From positions 1,012,322-1,076,321 of the forward strand of contig NZ_LMEX01000002.1 in NCBI RefSeq assembly GCF_001426645.1: 64,000 bases of DNA, given 5' to 3'. This DNA is from Rhodanobacter sp. Root480 (GTDB lineage Bacteria > Pseudomonadota > Gammaproteobacteria > Xanthomonadales > Rhodanobacteraceae). Each line of letters starts with the position of its first letter. Within the stretch, counting starts at the first letter, position 1. Under the pieces are notes generated by a model. That model worked only from the letters and a program-made list of their open reading frames with translations, was not told where the DNA came from and did no database searches. The position numbers were made by a program, and so were the translations under genes. Shown here piece after piece: positions 43,414-52,711 of the stretch.

Positions 43414-44634
43414 ATGTCCAGCCAGACACCGCCCGAACAGGGCAGCACACCCACCGCGCCACCGGTCGCCGCACCGCCGTCCCCGCCGCAAACCAAGACC
43501 CGGTCGCGCGGGTTGATGCTGCGCCTGCTCGGCGTCGTGCTGTTGGTCGCCGCCATCGCCTGGGGCCTTTGGTATTACTTCGACGGCCGCTGGTACGAGG
43601 GCACCGACGATGCCTACGTCAACGGCAACGTGGTGCAGCTGACGCCGCAGATCGCCGGTACGGTGATCAGCATCGGCGCCGATGACGGCGACCGCGTGCA
43701 TGCCGGCGACGTGCTGATCAAGCTGGACCGCAGCAACGCCGACGTGGCCCTGGCCGGCGCCAAGGCCGACCTGGCCAGCACCGTGCGCAAGGTGCGCGGC
43801 CTGTACAGCAGCGTCAGCGGCGCGCAGGCCGACGTGGCCGCGCGCAAGACCGCGGTGGCCAAGGCCCGGGCCGACTACAACCGCCGCGTGGCGCTGGCCA
43901 AGTCCGGCGCCATCTCGGCCGAGGAGCTGTCGCACGCCAGCGACGCGCTGACCACCGCCGAGAGCGGCCTGATTGCCGCCCAGCAGCAGTACCAGACCAG
44001 CAAGGTGCTGGTGGACGACACCGTGGTCGCCTCGCACCCGGACGTGCAGGCCGCCGCCGCGCGGCTGCGCGCCGCGTTCCTGGATGACCTGCGTACCACC
44101 CTGGTCGCGCCGGTGGACGGCTATGTGGCCAAACGCTCGGTGCAGCTGGGCCAGCGCGTGCAGCCCGGTGCGCCGCTGATGGCAGTGGTGCCGCTAAATG
44201 AGGTGTGGGTGGACGCCAACTTCAAGGAAACCCAGCTCACCGACATGCGCATCGGCCAGCCGGTGGAGATCGAATCCGACGTCTACGGCAGCGACGTGAA
44301 GTACAAGGGCAAGGTGCAGAGCCTGGGCGTGGGCACCGGCAGCGCGTTCTCCCTGCTGCCGGCGCAGAACGCGACCGGCAACTGGATCAAGATCGTGCAG
44401 CGCATCCCCGTGCGCATCCTGTTCGACGACCCGGCAATGCTGCAGAAGCACCCGCTGCGGCTGGGCATGTCGCTCACCGTGGACGTGGGCCTGCACGACC
44501 GCAGCGGCCCCACGCTGGCGCAGCAGCCGCCGACCAAGCCCGCCTTCAGCACCGATGTCTACGCGCAGCAGTCGGCCAAGGCGGACGCGATGATCGCGCA
44601 GATCATCCACGCCAACATGGCTGGCGGCAAATAG
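43414..44634 (+). CDS. emrA: HlyD/EmrA-type membrane fusion protein
   Basis: 406 residues with a long Pro/Ala-rich cytoplasmic tail (1-30), one membrane helix (~34-55, LMLRLLGVVLLVAAIAWGLWYYF) and GTDDAYVNGNVVQLTPQIAG near 68, the EmrA signature. A helical hairpin (~105-200) is followed by LVAPVDGYVAKRSVQLGQRVQPG near 228. It links the inner-membrane pump to the NodT-type channel. GAGG precedes the ATG. emrB follows after a 145-bp gap holding an inverted repeat. Confidence 0.94.
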   Translation: MSSQTPPEQGSTPTAPPVAAPPSPPQTKTRSRGLMLRLLGVVLLVAAIAWGLWYYFDGRWYEGTDDAYVNGNVVQLTPQIAGTVISIGADDGDRVHAGDVLIKLDRSNADVALAGAKADLASTVRKVRGLYSSVSGAQADVAARKTAVAKARADYNRRVALAKSGAISAEELSHASDALTTAESGLIAAQQQYQTSKVLVDDTVVASHPDVQAAAARLRAAFLDDLRTTLVAPVDGYVAKRSVQLGQRVQPGAPLMAVVPLNEVWVDANFKETQLTDMRIGQPVEIESDVYGSDVKYKGKVQSLGVGTGSAFSLLPAQNATGNWIKIVQRIPVRILFDDPAMLQKHPLRLGMSLTVDVGLHDRSGPTLAQQPPTKPAFSTDVYAQQSAKADAMIAQIIHANMAGGK

Positions 44635-44643
44635 CTCATCAGA

Positions 44644-44757
44644 CTCCCTCCCCTGCTTTGCAGGGGAGGGCTGGGGAGGGGTTCGCTCTTGAGCTTTAGG
44701 TCAAGAGCGTTACCCCCTCCCAACCTCCCCCTGCGAGCAGGGGGAGGAGCAAGGCAG
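44644..44757. repeat. Inverted repeat between emrA and emrB
   Basis: CCCTCCCCTGCTTTGCAGGGGAGGG...AAGAGCG-type blocks: the left half ending TTCGCTCTT (to 44690) is mirrored by AAGAGCG...CCTCCCCCTGCGAGCAGGGGGAGG (44703-44748), with local palindromes in each half. It lies within the presumed emrAB transcript and could form a strong mRNA structure that sets the relative amount of emrB. Confidence 0.7.
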
Positions 44758-44779
44758 ACTCCCTCACTGACCGATTGCG

Positions 44780-46306
44780 ATGACCACCCATTTCCGTCCA
44801 CCCAATCTGGCACTCAGCACGATCGGCCTGTCGCTGGCCACGTTCATGCAGGTGCTGGACACGACGATCGCCAACGTGTCGTTGCCGACCATCGCCGGCA
44901 ACCTCGGCGTCAGCAACAACCAGAGCACGTGGGTGATCACCTCGTTCGCGGTGAGCATGGCGATTTCGCTGCCGCTCACCGGCTTCCTCACCCGCCGCTT
45001 CGGCGAGGTGAAGCTGTTCACCGCCTGCACGCTGCTGTTCGCGCTGACCTCATTCATGTGCGGCGTGTCCCAGAGCATGGGCATGCTGATCCTGTTCCGC
45101 GCGCTGCAGGGCGCGGTGGCCGGGCCGATGTATCCGATCACCCAGAGCCTGCTGATCGGCATCTATCCGCCGGCCAAGCGCGGCATGGCGCTGGCGCTGC
45201 TGGCGATGGTGACGGTGGTGGCGCCGATCGCCGGCCCGATCCTGGGCGGCTGGATCACCGACAACTATTCGTGGCCGTGGATCTTCTTCATCAATGTGCC
45301 GATCGGCATTTTCGCCAGCATGGTGGTGGCCAACCAGTTGCGCGCGAAAGTCGAGAAAACCGAGCGGCCGAAGATCGACTATGTCGGCCTGATCACCCTG
45401 ATCATCGGCGTGGGCGCGCTGCAGATCGTGCTGGACAAGGGCAATGACGAGGACTGGTTCAACTCCACCTTCATCATCGTCACCAGCATCATCTCGGCGG
45501 TCAATATCGCGATCTTCCTGATCTGGGAACTGACCGACAAGGACCCGATCGTCGACCTGAAGCTGTTCCGCCACCGCAATTTCACCGCCGGCACGATCGC
45601 GCTGGTGCTGGCCTACGCCGCGTTCTTCGCGATCGGCCTGCTGGTGCCGCTGTGGCTGCAGCGCAACCTGGGCTACACCTCCACCTGGGCTGGCTATGCC
45701 ACCGCGCCGCTGGGCATCATTCCGGTGCTGCTGACCTTCTTCGTGGGCAAGTACGCCACCAAGGTCGACCTGCGCCTGCTGGCCTCGGTGGCGTTCATCG
45801 TGATGGGCGTGACGTGCTTCATGCGCGCCGATTTCTACATCGGCATCGACTTCTACCACGTGGCGATGGTGCAGCTGTGGCAGGGCCTGGGCGTGGCGCT
45901 GTTCTTCATGCCGATCCTCACCATCCTGCTGTCGGACCTGCAGCAAAACGAGATCGCCTCGGGCTCCGGCCTGGCCACCTTCCTGCGCACGCTGGGCGGC
46001 AGCTTTTCCGCCTCCATCACCACCCTGCTGTGGGAGCGCCGCGCGGTCGCCCACCACGAGCAACTGGCCGAGCACATCAACGTGTTCAACCCCACGTCGC
46101 AGGCGGCGATGGATCGCCTGGGCCAGGGCGACGCGCAAGCGGGCGCCAGCGTGATCAACAACATGATCACCCAGCAGGGCTACCAGATCTCGTTCAACGA
46201 GGTGTTCCACGTGCTGGGCTGGGTGTTCATCGCGCTGGTGCTGGTGATCTGGCTGGCCAAGCCGCCGTTCAGCGCCAAGGCGGGGCCGGCGGCGGGCGGG
46301 CACTGA
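44780..46306 (+). CDS. emrB: DHA2-family multidrug MFS exporter (EmrB-like)
   Basis: 508 residues, about 14 helices. The opening GLSLATFMQVLDTTIANVSLPTIAGNLG and WVITSFAVSMAISLPLTGFL are hallmarks of the 14-helix drug:proton antiporters. It would export lipophilic drugs through EmrA and the NodT-type channel. It is the last gene of the MarR-controlled set. No strong ribosome site is visible before the ATG. Confidence 0.94.
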   Translation: MTTHFRPPNLALSTIGLSLATFMQVLDTTIANVSLPTIAGNLGVSNNQSTWVITSFAVSMAISLPLTGFLTRRFGEVKLFTACTLLFALTSFMCGVSQSMGMLILFRALQGAVAGPMYPITQSLLIGIYPPAKRGMALALLAMVTVVAPIAGPILGGWITDNYSWPWIFFINVPIGIFASMVVANQLRAKVEKTERPKIDYVGLITLIIGVGALQIVLDKGNDEDWFNSTFIIVTSIISAVNIAIFLIWELTDKDPIVDLKLFRHRNFTAGTIALVLAYAAFFAIGLLVPLWLQRNLGYTSTWAGYATAPLGIIPVLLTFFVGKYATKVDLRLLASVAFIVMGVTCFMRADFYIGIDFYHVAMVQLWQGLGVALFFMPILTILLSDLQQNEIASGSGLATFLRTLGGSFSASITTLLWERRAVAHHEQLAEHINVFNPTSQAAMDRLGQGDAQAGASVINNMITQQGYQISFNEVFHVLGWVFIALVLVIWLAKPPFSAKAGPAAGGH

Positions 46307-46320
46307 GTCTTGGAAGAGCC

Positions 46321-46431
46321 CCTCATCCGCCTTCGGCACCTTCTCCCGCAAGCGGGAGAAGGGAAGCCTCGGTCCCGCACCTTTTCCCTTCTCCCGCTTG
46401 CGGGAGAAGGTGCCCGACAGGGCGGATGAGG
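46321..46431. repeat. Long inverted repeat between converging emrB and pagL genes
   Basis: CCTCATCCGCC (46321-46331) mirrors GGCGGATGAGG (46421-46431); inside, GGCACCTTCTCCCGC-type arms pair again. Each half is itself a small hairpin (TTCTCCCGCAAGCGGGAGAA). It is likely to stop or protect transcripts from both sides. Confidence 0.75.
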
Positions 46432-46442
46432 GCGCTCTCGAT

Positions 46443-46964
46443 CTAGAACGCCACCCCCACCAACGCCATCGTCTCGCCGCGATTGGGCTCATGCAGGCTG
46501 CCGTTGGAAATGTGCCGCAGCTGCACGCTGAAACGCCGGCCCTGCCAGCCCACGGTGGTGGCGAATTCGTAGACGCTGCTCAGCGCCTGGGTGCGGCCGG
46601 TGTGCGCCACCGGCTGCAGGCTCAGGAACAGCCGGCGGCTCCATTCATCGCCTTCGCCGGCATAGAGCCGCACGCCGGCGGCCAGCAGCGCGATGCTGTC
46701 GCGGGTGGTATAGCGCTTGCCGCGAAAGCGGGCCACGTCGCGACCATCGATCCAGCCGACGGAGACGTCGGGCGCCCAGCTGAAGCGGGTGTCGCCGAGC
46801 GGGTGCGGTGCGAACACCGCTTCGATGAAGGCGGTATTCGCGCCGTAGTCGTCCATAAAGCTTTGCCCGGCTTGCAATTCCCAGCGGGCGGCGGTGGCAG
46901 GTAGGGCGGTAAGGGTCAACGGCAGCAACACGAGCGCCGAGCGGAGCGTGGGGATGAAACGCAT
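46443..46964 (-). CDS. Lipid A 3-O-deacylase (PagL-like, acyloxyacyl hydrolase)
   Basis: 173 residues with a signal peptide (1-26, ALPATAARW). The C-terminal signature QLRHISNGSLHEPNRG, with catalytic His and Ser in HxSN, and the terminal VGVAF identify PagL. It forms an eight-strand barrel in the outer membrane and removes the 3-O acyl chain from lipid A, changing recognition by hosts and resistance to peptides. The minus-strand promoter probably includes TATACT at 47008-47003. Not part of the convergent efflux operon. Confidence 0.93.
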   Translation of the reverse strand: MRFIPTLRSALVLLPLTLTALPATAARWELQAGQSFMDDYGANTAFIEAVFAPHPLGDTRFSWAPDVSVGWIDGRDVARFRGKRYTTRDSIALLAAGVRLYAGEGDEWSRRLFLSLQPVAHTGRTQALSSVYEFATTVGWQGRRFSVQLRHISNGSLHEPNRGETMALVGVAF

Positions 46965-46993
46965 GGGGAACCTGTGGAAATAAATGGTGTACG

Positions 46994-47011
46994 CGATAGT
47001 TCAGTATATCG
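46994..47011. promoter_or_regulatory. Inverted repeat CGATA-N8-TATCG over the pagL -10 box
   Basis: Arms at 46994-46998 and 47007-47011 surround AGTATA, which read leftward is TATACT, the best -10 box upstream of pagL. A -35 box is not clear. It could be a regulator site. Confidence 0.35.
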
Positions 47012-47139
47012 TGTCGCGCACGAGTGAACGCAGGCAGGTTCCCGTTGCTCGCCATTTCCCCGGCCGTCCACCGGACCGTATCCGCTGCGGGCAACCGCTC
47101 CAGGCGGCACGCAGCGAGTCCGGTCGACGCAGTCGAAGG

Positions 47140-48621
47140 TCAGTGGGCCGCTGTGCCCAGATCGGCACGATCCAGGTCGAGCGTCGCCGCGTCCAGCAAC
47201 ACCGCTTTCGGATGGGTCTTGCGCACCGCGGCCGCGAACTGGCTGGCGTCGCCGACCACCACCACGGTGGCTTCATCGGCGTCCAGATGCTTGTGTGCGT
47301 ATTTGCGCAGCTGGCGTGGCGTCACCGCGTTCACCTGGTCCGGAAAACGGCTGATCTCGCCGAGGTTGACGTCGTACACGGCCAGCTCGGCCAGCTGGGT
47401 GGCCAGGCCGGTGGTGGTTTCCAGGCTGCGGCCATAGCTGCCGATCAGGGTGGCCTTGCGTGCGGCCAGTTCGGCGTCCGGTACGTTTTCGGCGCCCAGT
47501 TGGTGGAACTGGGCCAGCATAAGGTCCACCACCTGCGGCACTGCGGGGTTGCGGGTTTGCGCCGAGGCCAGCCACGCGCCGGCATTGCGCAGCGGTTGCA
47601 GCTCGCTGAACGCGCCGTAGGAAAGCCCTCGCTTGATGCGGATTTCCTCGTTCAACCGCGCCGAGTACGAGCCGCCCAGCACGGCGTCGGCGACCAGGCC
47701 GTCGTAATAGTGGGCGTCGCTGCGCGGCGGTGCCGGATGCGACGCCACCACACCGGCCTGCCCGGCGCCGTGCTGGTTGACCAGCACCACCGCCGGCAAT
47801 GAACGCTCGCCGCTGCCGGCCGGCTTGGCCGGCAAGGACGTGGCGGGCCGCGACCAGTCGCCGAAACTGGCCTGGGCCAGTTGCAGCGCCTGCGCCGGCG
47901 TGATGTCGCCGGCCAGGACCAGGATCGCGTTGTCGGGCCGGTACAGCGCGGCGTGCCATTGCTGCACATCGGCGCGGCCGATGCGGGCAATCGATGCGGG
48001 CGTGCCGCTGCGCGGGTGGCCATAGGCGCCGGTGCCGAAGGTGCCGCGCGCGGCCACCAGCCCGGCCAGCGCCGTCGGCTTGCTGAGGGTGAGGCGGACC
48101 TCGTCGATGGCCTGCGCCTGCGCCCGTTTCAGCTCGCGCGCATCGAAGGCCGGCTGGCGCACCACCTTGGCCAGCAAGGCCAGCGCCTGCGGCAGGCGCG
48201 GCGTGGTGACGGTGATGCCCACGTCGCTTTCGTCCCAACCGGCGGCCGCGCTCAACGAGCCCCCCAGGGTTTCGGCGGCGGTGGCGATCTGCGGCGCGGT
48301 GAGGCCGGCGGCGCCCTTGGTCAGCAGGTTGGCGGTGAGGTCGGCCAGGCCGGCCTGCGTGGACGGGTCCATCTCGTCGCCGCTGCGTATCACCAGTCGC
48401 GCGGTGACCAGCGGCAGGCCGTCGCGGCGCACGCTGATCACCCGCAAGCCGTTCGGCAAGGTCTGGCTGGTCGGGGTGGGGATGGTCAGCGTGGGCGCAG
48501 CGCCCGGCACCGGTGGCGTGGTCGGGAACGTGGCCGGCGGCTCGGCCGCGACGGCGCTGCCCAGGGCAACACACAGGGCGGTGAAGAGGGTGGCACGGAA
48601 AGGGTTGGTTGGACGGTTCAC
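47140..48621 (-). CDS. M16-family peptidase-like protein, non-catalytic subunit
   Basis: 493 residues, GTG start overlapping the TGA of the upstream M16 gene (GTGA). Signal peptide ends GSAVAAEP. The fold is that of M16 (RVISVRRDGLPLVTARLVIRSGDEMDPSTQAGLADLTANL), but the zinc motif HxxEH is replaced in the GLADLTANL segment, so it cannot bind the catalytic zinc. In paired bacterial M16 proteases such a subunit completes the active chamber of the catalytic partner, here the product of 48618-50006. Periplasmic. Confidence 0.9.
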   Translation of the reverse strand: MNRPTNPFRATLFTALCVALGSAVAAEPPATFPTTPPVPGAAPTLTIPTPTSQTLPNGLRVISVRRDGLPLVTARLVIRSGDEMDPSTQAGLADLTANLLTKGAAGLTAPQIATAAETLGGSLSAAAGWDESDVGITVTTPRLPQALALLAKVVRQPAFDARELKRAQAQAIDEVRLTLSKPTALAGLVAARGTFGTGAYGHPRSGTPASIARIGRADVQQWHAALYRPDNAILVLAGDITPAQALQLAQASFGDWSRPATSLPAKPAGSGERSLPAVVLVNQHGAGQAGVVASHPAPPRSDAHYYDGLVADAVLGGSYSARLNEEIRIKRGLSYGAFSELQPLRNAGAWLASAQTRNPAVPQVVDLMLAQFHQLGAENVPDAELAARKATLIGSYGRSLETTTGLATQLAELAVYDVNLGEISRFPDQVNAVTPRQLRKYAHKHLDADEATVVVVGDASQFAAAVRKTHPKAVLLDAATLDLDRADLGTAAH

Positions 48622-50006
48622 TTCGCGCTCTCCCCGCTGGACGGCTGGGCGGCCTTGGCCGCCGGCAGGTAATCGATGGTGACGTGGTACGCGCCGGTGA
48701 CGTATTTCTGCAGCACCCGGTGGACGTCTTTCGCGGTGACTTTCTGCAAGGCCGCCAGGTCGGTGTTGGCGCGGGCCACGTCGCCGCCGATCAGCGCCGC
48801 CTGGCCCAGCGCGAAGGCCAGCCCTTGCGCGGTCTGGCGCTGTTTCAACTCGTCGGTCAGCAACAGCGTCTTGGCGCGCTCCAGTTCGTCGGCGGGAATC
48901 GGCTGGGTGGCCAGCCAGATGATTTCCTCGTGCAGCAGTTTTTCCGCCTCTTCCGGCGCGTGGCCGCTGGCCAGGATCGCGTAGGCCAGGAACAGGCCCG
49001 GCCCCACCCGCACATCGGCTTCCGCATCAACCTCCCGCGCCACCTGGTGGCGATACACCAGCGCCTGGTACAGCCGCGATGCGTCGCCGCGCGCCAGCAG
49101 CGCGGCGGCCACCTGCAGCGCGATGGTGTCGGCGCTGTCGGCCGCTGGCGGAATCAGCCAGCTGAGCGCCACCGCCGGCAGCGGCGCGGTGGCCGCGGTG
49201 ATGGTGACGCGGCGGTTCTTGCGCCGCTTCGGCTCGGTGGCGGTGACCCGCGGGATCGGCGTGGCCGGCTTCGGTATCCAGCCGAAATACTGGTCGACCC
49301 AGGCATCGAGCTGCTTCGGGTCGAAGTCGCCCGCCACGATCAGGGTGGCGTTGTCGGGGCGGTAGAAGGTGCGGTGGAAATCGATCACGTCCGGCAGCGT
49401 TGCCGCTTCCAGATCCTCGATGCTGCCGATGGTGGGGCGGCGGTAGGGGTGCACCGTGTAGGAGTCGGGATCGATCGCGTTGAACAGCTTGCCGTAGGGG
49501 TTGGCCAGCACGCTCTGGCGGTATTCCTCCTCCACCACGGCGCGCTCGGATTTGAAATTGGGCTCGTCCACGTTGAGGCTGGACAGCCGCTCGGCCTCGG
49601 CCCACAGCAGCGTCTGCAGGTAATTGGCCGGCACCACCTCGAAATAATTGGTGACGTCGTCGCTGGTGGTGGCGTTGTTGGCGCCGCCCACGTCCTCGGT
49701 GAGCCGGTCCATCTGCTCGGCCTGCATGTGCCGCGTGCTCTTGAACATCAGGTGCTCGAACAGGTGCGCGAAGCCGGAGCGGCCTTTCGGGTCATCCTTC
49801 GAACCCACGTGGTACCACATCTGCACCGCCACGTTGGGACTGCTGTGGTCCTCCACGCTCAGCACCTGCAAGCCGTTCGGCAAGGTGCGTTGCTGGTAGT
49901 GCAATGGGGGGATATCCAGATCCGCCGCCGCGACCGGCGCGGGCAGGGCCATGGCGGCAAGCAGGACGAGCGAAGCCAGCAAGGGGGCCGGACGCAGCAG
50001 GCGCAT
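48618..50006 (-). CDS. M16-family zinc peptidase, catalytic subunit
   Basis: 462 residues from the ATG at 50006, chosen because CAGGA lies 7 nt upstream; the ATG two codons earlier sits directly on that site. Signal peptide (residues 1-27, ends APVAAAD). Zinc motif HLFEH at ~79-83 (inverzincin HxxEH), with the third ligand expected in ERAVVEEEYRQ about 75 residues later. It degrades peptides in the periplasm together with the degenerate partner encoded immediately downstream. Paired M16 genes like this are usual in the group. Confidence 0.93.
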   Translation of the reverse strand: MRLLRPAPLLASLVLLAAMALPAPVAAADLDIPPLHYQQRTLPNGLQVLSVEDHSSPNVAVQMWYHVGSKDDPKGRSGFAHLFEHLMFKSTRHMQAEQMDRLTEDVGGANNATTSDDVTNYFEVVPANYLQTLLWAEAERLSSLNVDEPNFKSERAVVEEEYRQSVLANPYGKLFNAIDPDSYTVHPYRRPTIGSIEDLEAATLPDVIDFHRTFYRPDNATLIVAGDFDPKQLDAWVDQYFGWIPKPATPIPRVTATEPKRRKNRRVTITAATAPLPAVALSWLIPPAADSADTIALQVAAALLARGDASRLYQALVYRHQVAREVDAEADVRVGPGLFLAYAILASGHAPEEAEKLLHEEIIWLATQPIPADELERAKTLLLTDELKQRQTAQGLAFALGQAALIGGDVARANTDLAALQKVTAKDVHRVLQKYVTGAYHVTIDYLPAAKAAQPSSGESAK

Positions 50007-50083
50007 GGGCATTCCTGTCGGTTGAAAGAGGTAACGATAGCAAGCCGGCGCGGGTGCGCGTCCATCCCGACGAACGAGATTTG

Positions 50084-50132
50084 CCCGGGTGATATTGACG
50101 ATGAGTATTTACCGGGTAATATGCCGGTATAT
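50084..50132 (+). promoter_or_regulatory. DUF2239 promoter with repeated CCGGGT(A/G)ATAT boxes
   Basis: CCCGGGTGATAT (50084-50095) and ACCGGGTAATAT (50111-50122) are direct repeats 27 bp apart, and a shorter CCGGTATAT follows at 50124. TTGACG (50095-50100) and TAATAT (50117-50122, 16-bp spacer) make a plausible promoter, so the second repeat contains the -10 box. A further palindrome TACCCGGGT lies at 50136-50144. The binding protein is unknown. Confidence 0.55.
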
Positions 50133-50151
50133 TTCTACCCGGGTCAAACCA

Positions 50152-50727
50152 ATGAAACCCAGCAACGACCTCATCTGCAGCGCCTTCGACCATCGCCAGC
50201 TGATCGCCAGCGGCCCCTTGGCCGAGGTGGTTCGCGCCACCAGACAGGCACTCGACGCGGGCGCGGCCGGCCCGATCCTGATCTTCGACGACCGCACCAG
50301 CCAGCCCGTCGAAGTCGATTTCCGCGGCTCGCTGGACGAGGTGATGGCGCGATTGCCGAGCCCGCCGTCCGTGGCCCCGCGCGGCCCCGGCCGGCCGCGC
50401 TTGGGCGTGGTGGCGCGCGAAGTCACCCTGCTGCCGCGACACTGGGACTGGCTGGGCCAACAGTCCGGCGGCGTATCGGGCGCGTTGCGTCGCCTGGTGG
50501 AACACGCCACCCGCCAACAGGAGCCGCAAGCCCGGGCACGCCAGGCGCAAGAAGCGACCGACCGCTTCATGCGCGTGATGGCCGGCGACTTGGCGGGTTA
50601 CGAAGAGGCATCGCGGGCGCTGTACCGCGGCGAACGGGAGCGTTTCGCAGAACTGACGGCGAAGTGGCCGACCGACGTGCGCCAGCATCTGTTGAAGCTG
50701 GCGGCCGGCGCATGGACACCAGAGTGA
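50152..50727 (+). CDS. DUF2239 family protein
   Basis: 191 residues from the ATG at 50152; the frame is open upstream to 50089, but that part overlaps the promoter repeats. The sequence ILIFDDRTSQPVEVDFRGSLDEV, then GPGRPRLGVVAREVTLLPRHWDWLGQQSGGVSGALRRLVEHA, is typical of DUF2239. The latter part resembles a ribbon-helix-helix DNA-binding segment, which fits a regulator that binds its own repeated promoter boxes. Function not established. No partner gene is evident; it is followed by a palindromic repeat and fabA. Confidence 0.75.
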   Translation: MKPSNDLICSAFDHRQLIASGPLAEVVRATRQALDAGAAGPILIFDDRTSQPVEVDFRGSLDEVMARLPSPPSVAPRGPGRPRLGVVAREVTLLPRHWDWLGQQSGGVSGALRRLVEHATRQQEPQARARQAQEATDRFMRVMAGDLAGYEEASRALYRGERERFAELTAKWPTDVRQHLLKLAAGAWTPE

Positions 50728-50769
50728 CCGTTTGAGCGCCAAACCTCAGCGCCACAAAGAAACCGTAAT

Positions 50770-50806
50770 CCCCTCTCCCCTGCGGGGAGAGGGCAGGGAG
50801 AGGGGG
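50770..50806. repeat. Short palindromic repeat after the DUF2239 gene
   Basis: CCCCTCTCCCCTGCGGGGAGAGGG followed by AGGGAGAGGGGG. The core forms a GC-rich hairpin that may end the DUF2239 transcript. It resembles the repeats at 44644 in base composition only. Confidence 0.55.
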
Positions 50807-50870
50807 ACACGCCGCGGGGAAGCCACCCAGCTTCTTGACGCCCCGTTATGACCCCACCCGCTACCGTGTG

Positions 50871-50883
50871 TCGCATTGTGCGA
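50871..50883. promoter_or_regulatory. Palindrome TCGCATTGTGCGA upstream of fabA
   Basis: A perfect 5-bp inverted repeat with 3-bp centre, about 93 bp before the fabA ATG. It may be an operator for unsaturated fatty acid control, but it does not match the FabR consensus I know. No confident -35/-10 pair was found. Confidence 0.35.
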
Positions 50884-50975
50884 ATCGGCGTGCCCCTGTC
50901 ACCATACGGTTTGACCGGTAGCTGTGGCCTGCATGCGCGCACTTCACTCCGGCTTCCTCCACTGATGAGCTTTTC

Positions 50976-51491
50976 ATGACGCGTCCTTCCTCGTTAGATC
51001 ACGATCAACTGCTGGCTTGTGCCCGTGGCGAAATGTTCGGCCCCGGCAATGCCCGCCTGCCCTTGCCGCCGATGCTGATGTTCGACCGCATCACCCACAT
51101 CTCCACCGAAGGCGGCGCCTACGGCAAGGGCGTGATCCAGGCCGAGATGGATATCCGCCCCGACCTGTGGTTTTTCGCCTGCCACTTCGAGAGCGATCCG
51201 GTGATGCCCGGCTGCCTGGGGCTCGACGGCATGTGGCAGCTCAGCGGTTTCTACCTGCCGTGGCTGGGCGAGCCGGGCCTGGGCCGCGCGCTCGGCGTGG
51301 GCGAGGTGAAGTTCACCGGCCAGGTGCTGCCCACCGCCAAAAAGCTGCGTTACGAGATCGATATCCGCCGGGTGATGCGCGGCAAGCTGCGGCTGGTGAT
51401 CGCCGATGGCAAGACGTTCGTCGACGACCGCCTGATCTATGCCGCCGACAACATGCGCGTCGGCCTGTTCCAGTCCACCGAGGGTTTTTGA
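50976..51491 (+). CDS. fabA: 3-hydroxydecanoyl-ACP dehydratase/isomerase
   Basis: 171 residues, the exact family length. The hot-dog active site is complete: His in [18 protein letters not shown] near 70 and Asp near 84 in the same block. It dehydrates 3-hydroxydecanoyl-ACP and isomerises the product to the cis-3 alkene that starts unsaturated fatty acid synthesis. fabB follows after 1 bp, so the two are one unit. Confidence 0.97.
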   Translation: MTRPSSLDHDQLLACARGEMFGPGNARLPLPPMLMFDRITHISTEGGAYGKGVIQAEMDIRPDLWFFACHFESDPVMPGCLGLDGMWQLSGFYLPWLGEPGLGRALGVGEVKFTGQVLPTAKKLRYEIDIRRVMRGKLRLVIADGKTFVDDRLIYAADNMRVGLFQSTEGF

Positions 51492-51492
51492 G

Positions 51493-52701
51493 ATGCGTCG
51501 TGTTGTAGTGACCGGTATGGGTGTGGTGTCGTGCCTGGGCAACGACGGGGCGACGGTTTCGTCGGCCCTGCGCGACAGCCGCAGCGGCATCCGCGCCGTT
51601 CCCGATTACGTGGAGCTGGGCCTGCGCAGCCATGTGGCCGGCGTGCCCGAGATCGACCTGGTGGCCGAGATCGACCGCAAGCTGAAGCGCTTCATGGGCG
51701 ATGCGGCGGCGTATGCGTATGTGTCGATGCGTGACGCGATCGCCAACGCTGGCCTCTCCGCCGAACAGGTCAGCAACCCGCGCACCGGCGTCATCGCCGG
51801 CTCCGGCGGCGGCTCGCCGCAGTGGCAGATCGAAACCGGCGACCTGCTGCGCAACAAGGGCGTGCGCAAGATCGGCCCGTACATGGTGCCGCGCACGATG
51901 TGCTCCACCGTGTCGGCCACGCTGGCCACCGGCTTCGGCATCCTGGGCCTCAGCTATTCCATCTCCGCCGCCTGCGCCACCTCGGCGCATTGCATCGGCG
52001 CGGCGGCGGACCTGATCCACCACGGCGCGCAGGACATCGTCTTCGCCGGGGGCGGCGAGGAAGTGCACTGGGGCATGACCTCGCAGTTCGACGCGATGGG
52101 CGCGCTCTCCACCAGCTACAACGCCACGCCCGAATCGGCCTCGCGCCCGTACGACGTCAGCCGCGACGGCTTCGTCATCGCCGGTGGCGGCGGCATGCTG
52201 GTGCTGGAGGAGTACGAACACGCGCGTGCCCGCGGCGCCAACATCCTGGCCGAGCTGGTCGGTTACGGCGTCACCTCCGACGGCGGCGACATGGTCGCGC
52301 CCTCGGGCGAAGGCGCCGTGCGCTGCATGCAGATGGCCATGGCCAGTGTCAGCGGCCCGATCGACTACCTCAACACCCACGGCACCTCGACGCCGGTGGG
52401 CGACGTGGTCGAGCTGAAGGCGGTGCGCGAAGTGTTCGGCGACGCGGTACCGCCGCTGTCCTCGACCAAGGCCCTCACCGGCCATTCGCTGGGCGCCGCC
52501 AGCGTGCACGAGGCGATCTACAGCCTGCTGATGCTCAACGAGAACTACGTGGCCGCCTCCGCCAACATCACCGAGCTGGATCCGCTGGCCGAAAGCTTCC
52601 CGATCGTGCGCGAAAGCCGCGACGCGAAGCTGACTACGGTGATGTCCAACAGCTTCGGCTTTGGCGGGACCAACGGCACGCTGGTGTTCGCGAAAGTCTG
52701 A
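51493..52701 (+). CDS. fabB: 3-oxoacyl-ACP synthase I
   Basis: 402 residues from the ATG at 51493, 1 bp after the fabA stop. Ketosynthase triad Cys in [12 protein letters not shown] near 163, His in [11 protein letters not shown] near 295, and Lys/His in [14 protein letters not shown] near 325-330. It extends the cis-3-decenoyl-ACP made by FabA. The fabA-fabB pair fits an anaerobic-type unsaturated fatty acid pathway. Confidence 0.97.
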   Translation: MRRVVVTGMGVVSCLGNDGATVSSALRDSRSGIRAVPDYVELGLRSHVAGVPEIDLVAEIDRKLKRFMGDAAAYAYVSMRDAIANAGLSAEQVSNPRTGVIAGSGGGSPQWQIETGDLLRNKGVRKIGPYMVPRTMCSTVSATLATGFGILGLSYSISAACATSAHCIGAAADLIHHGAQDIVFAGGGEEVHWGMTSQFDAMGALSTSYNATPESASRPYDVSRDGFVIAGGGGMLVLEEYEHARARGANILAELVGYGVTSDGGDMVAPSGEGAVRCMQMAMASVSGPIDYLNTHGTSTPVGDVVELKAVREVFGDAVPPLSSTKALTGHSLGAASVHEAIYSLLMLNENYVAASANITELDPLAESFPIVRESRDAKLTTVMSNSFGFGGTNGTLVFAKV

Positions 52702-52711
52702 GCCTGCCCTT

